A stretch of 64,000 nt of DNA from Bacteroidota bacterium (GTDB taxonomy: Bacteria > Bacteroidota > Bacteroidia > AKYH767-A > OLB10). Every line of letters starts with the position of its first letter. Within the stretch, counting starts at the first letter, position 1. Location: contig JADJMG010000014.1 in the NCBI GenBank assembly GCA_016709725.1, positions 62,001 through 126,000 of the forward strand. The letters run 5' to 3'. Below are positions 43,142-51,222 of the stretch, piece by piece. The position numbers were made by a program, and so were the translations under genes. Under the pieces are notes generated by a model. The model did not search any database, was not told the origin of the DNA, and saw only the letters and a program-made list of their open reading frames with translations.

Positions 43142-46100
43142 ATGAGATATTTTTATTTTCTACTATTTTCTATAATTGTGTTTGCAAACAGTTCTGTTTT
43201 TTCACAGTGTACTGGCGGTACGAATGGAGGTGGCATATCAATTTTTGCTACTTGGCAAACTACGGGAACAACAAATATCAATGGCGGAACCTATCGAACT
43301 TTTAATGCTATAGCTGGTAATATTTATTATTTTAGTTTTTGTGCAAGCGATGGAGGAAGCTCTATTTACGATACTCAAATTTCTATTAATACAAATACTG
43401 GAGTTCTAGTGGCCGGTGGTTATAACGATGATTTTTGCGGCTCTCAATCGTACTTGGCATGGACTTGTCCTGCCACCGCTACATACAGAGTTCTTGTTAA
43501 CCTTTATAATTGCGGTACTCAAACGAATCTTGGTAATCTGGCTTATAAATTTTCTCCTGCATTATCTTGTCCTGGAAATTTGGGACTTGGCGTTACGAAT
43601 GTAAGCAGTCTTCCTTATTCTTCAGGTGCGGGCACAACTTGCGGATTTGGTAATGATTTATCTTCAAATAATGTTACAAGTTGCGGTAATGGATCTTTTT
43701 TTGGAGGCGATGATCGCATCTGGATATTTACACCTGCCGTCACAGGTACGGTTACCATTAATCTTACTTCAGCTGGAACTTGGAATGGCTTAATGTTATA
43801 TCAAGGTTGTCCATTAATTGGACAAGGAGGAACCTGTATTTCGGTATCGCAAAGTTCAACTGGAAATCAATCAATCGTTGCATGTTTGTCTGCAGGAATA
43901 ACGTATTATTTAGTCTTGGATGTGAGTCCTTCTCCAAGTTGTAATGCCTATACTAATCTTACCATATCAGCGCCCGTAACTTCAGGAGGATGTCCTTTAG
44001 GTACAGGCGCCGTAACCATCGCTTCATTGCCGTATTCTTCGGTTGGCAGAACTACCTGTGGAAAATTTAATGATCAAGGTGTTAATAATACCATCAGTTG
44101 CGGTAGCTCAAATTATTTGACTGGTGAAGATGAAGTATTTGTTTTTACAGCGGCTACCTCAGGAAATATTTCGGTGAACTTAACTTCAACAGGTTCCTAT
44201 ACGGGATTAATGTTGTATAATGGATGTCCACTGTCTACCACTTGTTCAGGTATTGGAGGTTCTTGTGTTGCTTTTGAACAAAGCTCTTCAGGAAATAAAA
44301 CCATGTGTGCAAATGTAGTGGCTGGTCAAACTTATTATTTAATAGTCGACTCCTGGGCATCTCCCACTTGCAATGCCTATAACATCAGCATCACCGCACC
44401 TGCTACTTTACTAACGGGGTCCGTATGTGCAAATGCAGTTCCAATTCCATCTTTACCTTTTTCAGCGATCAATGAAACTACATCATGTACGGGAAATGAT
44501 TATTCAAATATTACGTTTGCATCTTGTGGTAGCTATTATGAATCGGGTGAAGACAAGGTTTATGTCTATCAAGCTACCCAGTCGGAATGTATCGAAATAA
44601 CGCTAACAGGTGCAAGTAGTAATTCAATCGGCTATCAATTATACAGAGGATGTCCCGGTGTTGCAGGTACTACCTGTATGTTAGTAAATGGTGGTGCCAA
44701 CAGCGGACTTCTCTCCAGTAGTTTTGTGATTCCTACAGCGGGTACTTATTATTTAATAGTGGACTCTTGGGCTCCACCCACAACTGTTTCTTATAATTTA
44801 TCGATTACAAGTTTTGGAAGCGGTGTTGCCAATGATTTGCCATGTAATGCAACTCCACTTATTTTGGGAGTGCCTACGTCGGCATCCAATACTTGTTCTG
44901 GAGCAAGTGGAGAGCCAACTCCTCCTTCCTGTTTTGTAACACCTAATGTGATGAATTCAGTTTGGTTTTCAATGCAAGCTCCCGCCTCTGGACAACTAAG
45001 AGCTCGCGTAATTCCAACTACAATTATTACTCCTCAAATGGCATTGTATGCAGGTTCCTGTGGAAGTGCAATGACACTCGTTTCTTGCAATGACAATGCG
45101 CCTTCATGCGGTCAATCCATCAATTATAGTTCTGAAGTTTTTGTAACTGGACTTATTCCAGGAAATACATATTTTATTTTGGTAGATGGATACTCTGATT
45201 TAACAGGCTCATTTTCTATATTAGCCATTGATGGTTCTACTACGTTACCTCCTTTATCCAATGGTCAAGATTGTGGAAATTATTTACCCGTTTGCGATTC
45301 TTCGATCAGCTATGGAGATCCCGGATTTCAAGCGTTTGGAAATATTTGTGATTACACAGGAGGTATATTAAATTGTTTACTCACTGGCGAAAGAGGATCT
45401 GCTTGGTTTGATATTCCAATTAATGCAAATGGTAATTTGGCTTTTTCAATAATTCCTAAAGATTGGCTGGGCGCACCAAGTATCGGTGGAACAGATTATG
45501 ATTTTGCTATTTGGAAAATTGCAGGTTCTGGTGCGGTTACTTGTGCGCAAATAGCAACGAATGTGGCTCCGCTAAGATGTAATTATCAAATATTAGGTGT
45601 CACTGGTTTGTATGGCCTTGTAAACAATACGGCCCCGCCACAGTATCCTGGATTTGGAGTCGCTTTTAACTCGCAGTTACCCGTGTTAAGCGGTGAACGA
45701 TATGCCCTCGTAGTAAGTAATTTTTCGAACAGTACTTCTGGATTTGAAATTGTTTTTAGTAGTAGCTCACCCATTAATTATGCAGCTTCGGGAAATGCGT
45801 CGGTGTGGTCGGGTGGTGTAGATACCGATTGGTTTAAAGTTGATAACTGGGGAGGTTGTCCGATTCCTTCTTGTACGCGTGACGCTATTATTAATGGTGG
45901 AATAATTTTGCAACCCATTCTAACAGGTGTTGCCAATAGTAAATCACTCTTGATTAATCCAGGTGCGCGTTTAACCATTCCTTCTGGCATTACTTTAAAC
46001 ATCTGTGAAAATTTTACCAATTTAGGAGTGATGAACGCTGATCCTACTTCTACGGTTTTGTTTTGGAACGGACTTAATCAAAATATTGGTGGAAATTTTT

Positions 46101-47548
46101 TGGGCGGAAATGGATTCGGAAATTTGACGGTTTCAAAAGCAGGCGGTCTGGTTACACAGTTGCAGCCCATTGACGTGAAAAACGTTTTCACCCTCAGTAA
46201 TCCTACTTCTATTTATAGTGTGAATGGGAAAGTTCAAAAGGTAGCCGGTGATTTTTTGAATTACGGAGTTTATAATCCTTCGGGAGGAACCCTAGAGTTA
46301 AATGGATCCAATGCACAAGCTTATCGAAATTATGATCCAGTGAATAACGTAGTCCTGAATCATTCGGGTCCTGGCGTAAACTTAAATACAAGTATGGTTT
46401 TAGGGAGTACGGGTGTCCTCACGTTAACGAATGGTAAAATTATCACCAGCCCTGCTTATGAAGTAATTGTAAATAATCGTACACCCGCTGCCGTTAGTAC
46501 CGGCAACCCGAGCAGCTTTGTTCAAGGGTTTTTACGTCGTTACTTGAATTCAACAGGGTCATATGATTTCCCAGTGGGAGATGCGTCGAAAGGATTTCAA
46601 AGAGCGAATATTAATTTTGCTTATCCAGGTAACCCAACTGTGATTGACAATTTAAAAGTAAATTTTGTTCCGTATGCTTCGTTGCCAGCTCCCTTAGGTG
46701 TGATTGATTGTAGCTTGACTTATACCTCGAATGCATTGGATAATGGTAGATGGGTTTTCGCAGCTTCGAATAGTTCCACTTCGGGTAATTTTGATCTGAC
46801 ATTGTATAATACTGGGTTTACTAACTCGGCAAACTCTTGGACAATTATGTCGAGTAGCGGAGGTCCCTGGTCGTTAGGAAATGGAACTTGTGTTTTATCC
46901 CCTGTAACTGCGGTTCGTCGCAATGCCATGAATGGTCTTTATGAATTTGGTACAGCTCAGGGTCCAAGTACATTGCCTGTTCATTGGCTTTCTGTAGATG
47001 CGTTGCCCCTTGATGATCGTATTCGTGTTCGATGGTCTACAGCTTCTGAAGAAAATAATGATGGATTTGAAGTAGAAAAACTCAATCCGAACTCCTTGCA
47101 ATTTGAATCCATCTCCTGGTTAAACGGAAATGGAAATAGTAATCAAGTGAATTATTATTCTTTTGATGATGTTCAAGTGGTGGCTAACGAAGATTATTTT
47201 TATAAAATTCGTCAAGTTGATTTCAATGGAGCTAGCTCTTACTCAGAGGTGGTTCATGCTCGATTAAAACAAACTGTTTCCTCTAATGTTCAATTCTATC
47301 CGAACCCATTATCTGCCGATTCTAAACTTGTTTTTGATTTAGAAAAAAATTCAACTGTAAAAATTACAATCGTGAATGTACTGGGTGAGGTGATAGCTCA
47401 AGAGGATCTGGGAACATTAAAATCCGGCAATTATCAAGTAAATATTACATCGCATTTTAAAGATGTTTCGGTAGGATTATATACCGTAAGTGTTGAAATT
47501 GACGGACTTCTAGAGCGCCTTAAAGTGCTGTATACCAATGAGAAATAG
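43142..47548 (+). CDS. T9SS-exported protein with PPC-like repeats
   Basis: The 1,468-residue product has a signal peptide (1-21, ending SVFSQ). An N-terminal disulfide-rich region precedes a series of pre-peptidase C-terminal-like modules (about 140-700), each with a variant of GNISVNLTSTG, GLMLYNGCP and YYLIVDSW. Paired cysteines are frequent. A beta-sandwich/beta-helix region follows (about 700-1270), and then an FN3-like segment (WLSVDALPLDDRIRVRWSTA). The C-terminal T9SS type A sorting domain is at about 1388-1468 (FYPNPLSADSKLVFDLE, SVGLYTVSVE). It is likely a large adhesin or coat protein. No catalytic motif is seen. A short secreted protein precedes it and another T9SS protein follows on the same strand. 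Confidence 0.9.
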   Translation: MRYFYFLLFSIIVFANSSVFSQCTGGTNGGGISIFATWQTTGTTNINGGTYRTFNAIAGNIYYFSFCASDGGSSIYDTQISINTNTGVLVAGGYNDDFCGSQSYLAWTCPATATYRVLVNLYNCGTQTNLGNLAYKFSPALSCPGNLGLGVTNVSSLPYSSGAGTTCGFGNDLSSNNVTSCGNGSFFGGDDRIWIFTPAVTGTVTINLTSAGTWNGLMLYQGCPLIGQGGTCISVSQSSTGNQSIVACLSAGITYYLVLDVSPSPSCNAYTNLTISAPVTSGGCPLGTGAVTIASLPYSSVGRTTCGKFNDQGVNNTISCGSSNYLTGEDEVFVFTAATSGNISVNLTSTGSYTGLMLYNGCPLSTTCSGIGGSCVAFEQSSSGNKTMCANVVAGQTYYLIVDSWASPTCNAYNISITAPATLLTGSVCANAVPIPSLPFSAINETTSCTGNDYSNITFASCGSYYESGEDKVYVYQATQSECIEITLTGASSNSIGYQLYRGCPGVAGTTCMLVNGGANSGLLSSSFVIPTAGTYYLIVDSWAPPTTVSYNLSITSFGSGVANDLPCNATPLILGVPTSASNTCSGASGEPTPPSCFVTPNVMNSVWFSMQAPASGQLRARVIPTTIITPQMALYAGSCGSAMTLVSCNDNAPSCGQSINYSSEVFVTGLIPGNTYFILVDGYSDLTGSFSILAIDGSTTLPPLSNGQDCGNYLPVCDSSISYGDPGFQAFGNICDYTGGILNCLLTGERGSAWFDIPINANGNLAFSIIPKDWLGAPSIGGTDYDFAIWKIAGSGAVTCAQIATNVAPLRCNYQILGVTGLYGLVNNTAPPQYPGFGVAFNSQLPVLSGERYALVVSNFSNSTSGFEIVFSSSSPINYAASGNASVWSGGVDTDWFKVDNWGGCPIPSCTRDAIINGGIILQPILTGVANSKSLLINPGARLTIPSGITLNICENFTNLGVMNADPTSTVLFWNGLNQNIGGNFLGGNGFGNLTVSKAGGLVTQLQPIDVKNVFTLSNPTSIYSVNGKVQKVAGDFLNYGVYNPSGGTLELNGSNAQAYRNYDPVNNVVLNHSGPGVNLNTSMVLGSTGVLTLTNGKIITSPAYEVIVNNRTPAAVSTGNPSSFVQGFLRRYLNSTGSYDFPVGDASKGFQRANINFAYPGNPTVIDNLKVNFVPYASLPAPLGVIDCSLTYTSNALDNGRWVFAASNSSTSGNFDLTLYNTGFTNSANSWTIMSSSGGPWSLGNGTCVLSPVTAVRRNAMNGLYEFGTAQGPSTLPVHWLSVDALPLDDRIRVRWSTASEENNDGFEVEKLNPNSLQFESISWLNGNGNSNQVNYYSFDDVQVVANEDYFYKIRQVDFNGASSYSEVVHARLKQTVSSNVQFYPNPLSADSKLVFDLEKNSTVKITIVNVLGEVIAQEDLGTLKSGNYQVNITSHFKDVSVGLYTVSVEIDGLLERLKVLYTNEK

Positions 47549-47615
47549 TTGAATTTTTGTTTTTGCGAAACGTTTTCCTTGGCCTTTGCGTAAGAAAGGC
47601 AAAACGAGGATTAAA

Positions 47616-48320
47616 ATGATAAATTTCTTACAAAAAGGAATCTGCAAAATTCAATTAGGAATCTTATGCCTTCTCTTAACTTTTGGTGGATCATTTGCAG
47701 CAGCACAATCAACGGTGATCGGAAATGTTTTTTCAATTGTTTCTGATCCAGAACCTGAAAATGAATTATTATCCTTTCAAGCTAAAAGTTATACGGCAAG
47801 CATTGAATGTAAATGGTCGGGAAATTTTTCAGCCTCTGTTCGTAATTTTGAATTACAACGAGCGGCAAAGTCAGTGGATTTTGTAACCATCGCTACCATT
47901 GATCGAAATACGAATTGTGGATCTAATCATACATTCTGTTTCGAAGATAAAAATGTTGCTGAAAATGTAAAGTATTTTTATCGCCTGAAATATTCAACGA
48001 ATGAAGGATTAGTAGTACACTCTACCATTATTTCGGCAAAAGTAAATTCGCATAGTATTGTAATTGCAGAAGCCTCGCCCAATCCTTATAAAGAACGAAC
48101 CACTATTCAATACATGCTCTCGAACCCTTCACTGGTAACACTTGAAATTTCAAATGAAGCCGGTGAAATTGTAAAACGTTTTCAACAAGGATTACAAAAG
48201 GAAGGCCGCTATGCCGTACCCTTTTCTGCCAAGGAATCTGGATTGCCTTCAGGAAAATACAATGTTACCGTTTGGTTTGACGAAGAAAGCTATCAGTTAA
48301 GCATTACCGAAACTGAATAA
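47616..48320 (+). CDS. Small T9SS-type exported protein
   Basis: From ATG 47616 the product has about 234 residues. The signal peptide ends at FAAAQ (about residue 30). A single FN3-like domain follows (about 55-140, with SIECKWSGNFSASVRNFELQ, YFYRLKYS). A C-terminal domain of sorting type comes last (EASPNPYKERTTIQYML, EAGEIVKRF, SGKYNVTVWF). The FN3-plus-tail pattern copies the C-terminal part of the preceding large protein. The gene is 68 bp downstream on the same strand and may share its transcript. Function unknown. A TTG-started reading from 47586 is less likely because it adds a charged stretch before the signal peptide. Confidence 0.8.
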   Translation: MINFLQKGICKIQLGILCLLLTFGGSFAAAQSTVIGNVFSIVSDPEPENELLSFQAKSYTASIECKWSGNFSASVRNFELQRAAKSVDFVTIATIDRNTNCGSNHTFCFEDKNVAENVKYFYRLKYSTNEGLVVHSTIISAKVNSHSIVIAEASPNPYKERTTIQYMLSNPSLVTLEISNEAGEIVKRFQQGLQKEGRYAVPFSAKESGLPSGKYNVTVWFDEESYQLSITETE

Positions 48321-48340
48321 AATTCGAAGTTGCTCGCAAA

Positions 48341-48670
48341 GGCGCAATCCCGATAGCTATCGGGACGCAAAGGAGAAAAAGTTAAAAAATAGTATTTATT
48401 AGATTTAATTTGGAATTAACTATATAAATCTTTGTGAGAAAGTTTTTCGCAAACGCAGCCTTTGCATTCCGATAGCTATCCATCGGCCGCCAAAGGCTTG
48501 CCGACGGCGCTGCGGGATTGTATAGCGCAGCCTTAGCGTTTCTGCATGAAATTTTATCGTAGCGCAGCCTTACCGTCTTTGCACACCTCTGCGAGAAATT
48601 TTAGCATAGCGCAGCCTTAGCGTCTTTGCGCCTTTGCGAGAAATTTTATCGTAGCGCAGCCGAGCGTCCC
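48341..48670. repeat. Intergenic repeat field (CTTTGCG/GCGCAGCC type) with palindromes
   Basis: The sequence GCGCAGCC recurs at 48525, 48562, 48609 and 48654 (spacings 37, 47 and 45 bp), embedded in units that read roughly TTAGCGTCTTTGCG and GCGAGAAATTTTA. A perfect 18-bp palindrome TCCCGATAGCTATCGGGA lies at 48348-48365 and a partial copy at 48469-48480. No coding potential. Similar low-information repeats are common between Bacteroidota genes (from memory). Confidence 0.7.
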
Positions 48671-48725
48671 TAAAGATATCGAGATGGCGACTCAAAGAGA
48701 AAATTTATCACAATGAAGCCCGTCA

Positions 48726-49313
48726 TTAAAAACTTTGCAAAAAAGAAATAAATAATTTATGTACCGATTCGAATTTTGTGAGTGGTAATGTTTTTTCAAT
48801 ATCATAAATATCATGATATGCCGTAATGCCACCCAACGTATAACAGAAAAATGATGGAACTCCTTTTTCGGTAAACCAATAATGATCACTGTTAGCAGCC
48901 TTCCCTCGCTTCCCAATTTTTGGTAAGTAATGGTATTGAGTATTGATACTGTCTAATGTTTGGAATGCGTTTGGAAATTCAGTTGCATTGACAACCATCA
49001 TACCTTCGTCGCCTGTCCCCAATAAATCCATGTTGAGAAGGAATTTTATTTTAGAAAGTTCATTCAATGGATTCTCTGTATAATATTTTGATCCGATGAG
49101 ACCGGCTTCTTCTCCAGCAAACGCAATTAAAATCAACGAATACTCCAATTGATTTTCTTTTTTTGCAAAGTGTTTTCCTAATTGTAATAACATGGCAATT
49201 CCTGAAGCATTATCATTCGCCCCAGGAAATATAGTATTATTCCCCATTCTTCCTAAGTGATCGTAATGAGCGGTCATTATTAAGAACGAGTCTTTCTTGC
49301 TTTTACCTTCCAC
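48726..49313 (-). CDS. M28-family zinc peptidase, piece 3 of 3 (catalytic domain)
   Basis: This piece holds the metal-binding core: the His in LIMTAHYDHLG, the bridging Asp in PGANDNASG, the catalytic Glu pair in AFAGEEAGLIGS, the Asp in LLNMDLLG, and the His in NSDHYWF. All five zinc ligands or catalytic residues of M28 are present, so the enzyme would be active if translated whole. The first Met (49313) is internal; the true frame is entered near 49370, where one base seems to be missing. Such exported M28 enzymes are aminopeptidases or related peptidases. Confidence 0.85.
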   Translation of the reverse strand: MEGKSKKDSFLIMTAHYDHLGRMGNNTIFPGANDNASGIAMLLQLGKHFAKKENQLEYSLILIAFAGEEAGLIGSKYYTENPLNELSKIKFLLNMDLLGTGDEGMMVVNATEFPNAFQTLDSINTQYHYLPKIGKRGKAANSDHYWFTEKGVPSFFCYTLGGITAYHDIYDIEKTLPLTKFESVHKLFISFLQSF

Positions 49314-49366
49314 ATAGCCAACTACATTCGATGTGCTGTGTTGTGATATGAATTTTGCTTTGATGT

Positions 49367-49564
49367 TTACTTCAACGCTTTTATTTGATCAGTAATTGAA
49401 GATTTCAGTAAAAGTAATGTTGGAATTTTTTCTTGCGAAGTACCAACGCTCCATGTTAGTTTTTTAGGGACCACTTTTATAATACCTTTGATGTATTGAT
49501 CTGTTTGTAACCAAGTCTTAAAATCTTCATTCGTTAGGTTGCTCTCTCCACGAGTGGTATCCAA
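49367..49564 (-). CDS. M28-family peptidase, piece 2 of 3
   Basis: The frame is entered near 49610, upstream of this Met, after a T6 run on plus (49609-49614) that seems one base short. It reads WILLDTTRGESNLTNEDF and then IPTLLLLKSS, matching the linker and protease-associated-type insert between N-terminus and catalytic core in this family. Confidence 0.6.
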   Translation of the reverse strand: MDTTRGESNLTNEDFKTWLQTDQYIKGIIKVVPKKLTWSVGTSQEKIPTLLLLKSSITDQIKALK

Positions 49565-49599
49565 TAAAATCCATTTGTCTTTTAATTCCTCATTTGAAA

Positions 49600-49977
49600 C
49601 TAACTCTCTTTTTTATTGATATAGATCACATCAAATTTACCTTTACAGGATGGCGATTCGGGTTCTACAATAAAATCAGCTCCTGGCAAAAGTGTGTTTC
49701 CATTTATTTTCACTTCCATAGTTGCAGGAAAAGTATTTACTGGAAATTCGAATTTCTGAAAATATCCAGCGGACGATAATTGGCTTATTCCGTTTTTATT
49801 GAATTCATCTTTTATAAATTGTGCAGCAACATGATCTCCCTTTTTCACATAACCTCTTCCATGAAAATGATCACTTGTCAGCGTTTTAATAAGCTGCCTC
49901 GTGTATAAACTATCTTGCGATTGAACTCCCTCAGTGAAAAGAAATAGAAGACAAAGAATAAGAATCGACTTTTTCAA
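49600..49977 (-). CDS. M28-family peptidase, piece 1 of 3 (N-terminal)
   Basis: I place the start at TTG 49977 because it gives a standard signal peptide (MKKSILILCLLFLFTEGVQS), four bases after the upstream stop. A reading up to 50043 would add unlikely residues overlapping the upstream gene. The piece has the family N-terminus (IKTLTSDHFHGRGYVKKGDH, AAQFIKDEF). It ends out of frame after KFDVIYINKK. With the two downstream pieces the enzyme would have about 415 residues. It is probably co-transcribed with the 298-residue gene behind it. Confidence 0.75.
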   Translation of the reverse strand: MKKSILILCLLFLFTEGVQSQDSLYTRQLIKTLTSDHFHGRGYVKKGDHVAAQFIKDEFNKNGISQLSSAGYFQKFEFPVNTFPATMEVKINGNTLLPGADFIVEPESPSCKGKFDVIYINKKES

Positions 49978-49981
49978 TATT

Positions 49982-50878
49982 TTATGAGTTAAAACGTCTT
50001 CTAACGAGTTTTTCAAATTCTTGCAATCGAGAATTATTTTCACTCCAGTTTAATTTTTGCATCAGCTCATGATAAATCATATGCTGGGCTTCTTCGTAAA
50101 CATGCATTGAATTTAATTTGTCAATACTTTGATGATAGAGTTGTTGATCACCTTGAAATAATTCATTGATGAACGCAAATCGCTCGTTAATACCAATGCT
50201 TAACTTTAAATCGCCAAGCGGCTGCGTTTTAATTTTATCACCAACGCTTTTTTCAGTTTGTGTTTTATAAATTTTGTCACTTACCGATTCTCCAGGAGCA
50301 TAAGTACTTCCAATGGTACGAATTTCTTCATATCGTGTTGCCGCTTTTACTTCTTGAATACGTGCTTCAATGGTTTTTTCTTCAATGGCATGATGAACAA
50401 TAGGAGTTTCTATCGTTGTTTCTTCAACATCTTCCTGGGTTTCGCTTTTATTCACGGTTTTATCCACTGAATTAATTACCGTTGCATTTTCTATCATCTC
50501 TTTTATGGACATAGAGTAAAGTGAAGAACTTGTCGCCGTTGGAACTTCATGGATAGGAGCAGAAGCATTTTCAATCCTTCCCTCTGTTTTTCGAATTGTA
50601 TTTGATACTTCCTCCGAAATTTTAATAGTAGGTTGTTGAATCATATCAACAGGAACTTCTGTTTTCTCTGCTTGAATTGCTGGGTGAGCTAAATCGAATT
50701 TCTTATCCGTAGCGATCTCATCAATTAGTTGATAGAGTGATCGCATATTCTCTTTGATGAGATCCTTTTCTAATAAGGAAATGGGTTGCTGAGAATTCAT
50801 CCAATTCTCCAATTGCAGATTTATTGTTTGAAGTGCTTTTTTAATGTCTTCGGTGAATGGGCGAACTTTATTTTCCAT
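49982..50878 (-). CDS. Conserved Bacteroidota protein of unknown function
   Basis: The 298-residue product is cytoplasmic (no signal peptide). An N-terminal helical part (about 1-60) is followed by a long low-complexity, Glu/Thr/Ile-rich linker (about 65-220). The conserved C-terminal helical domain (about 225-298) has the striking stretch DLKLSIGINERFAFINELF, then YEEAQHMIYHEL and FEKLVRRRFNS. I recognise this C-terminal pattern from other Bacteroidota but know no function for it. It is upstream of and coupled to the M28 peptidase gene. Confidence 0.8.
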   Translation of the reverse strand: MENKVRPFTEDIKKALQTINLQLENWMNSQQPISLLEKDLIKENMRSLYQLIDEIATDKKFDLAHPAIQAEKTEVPVDMIQQPTIKISEEVSNTIRKTEGRIENASAPIHEVPTATSSSLYSMSIKEMIENATVINSVDKTVNKSETQEDVEETTIETPIVHHAIEEKTIEARIQEVKAATRYEEIRTIGSTYAPGESVSDKIYKTQTEKSVGDKIKTQPLGDLKLSIGINERFAFINELFQGDQQLYHQSIDKLNSMHVYEEAQHMIYHELMQKLNWSENNSRLQEFEKLVRRRFNS

Positions 50879-51208
50879 ATTTAATCTAAGCGAATTTGTT
50901 TAGCGAATATTGTACTGAAATCACGCAAACTACAAAATTGAAGTATTTTTAAATGATACAACTCGGGTTCTGAAAACTTAATTAACAATAGCTTCTGAAT
51001 TAGTTTTGTGATAACCCATATTTTCGGGTTGAACGGGTCAATTTATCCATTTCAGCCGTTTAATGCCCCCGTTCAAAGAATTTATTGGGTTTTTTGGGTA
51101 GGCAAAAATTGTATTTTTCTAAGTCAACGCTTTGTCATTGCATTGTCAGATTGTTTATTTTATGACATGCATCAATTTATTTTCACATGTTGTTGGCTCG
51201 CTCTCGTC
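50879..51208. other. Divergent intergenic region
   Basis: No gene is supported. A weak hairpin (AACCC at 51013, GGGTT at 51026) is present. The region leads into the -7 box of the heme-uptake-like operon. Confidence 0.35.
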
Positions 51209-51216
51209 TAATTTTG
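51209..51216 (+). promoter_or_regulatory. -7 promoter box of the heme-uptake-like operon
   Basis: TAATTTTG fits TAnnTTTG and ends 6 nt before the ATG at 51223, which supports that start over the ATG at 51187. No Fur-like box was recognised. Confidence 0.55.
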
Positions 51217-51222
51217 CATCGC

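Noticed and set aside
51008..51211. 67-residue open frame upstream of the HmuR-like receptor
   Set aside because: Lies across the promoter region with no homology-like pattern; the -7 box at 51209 overlaps its end.
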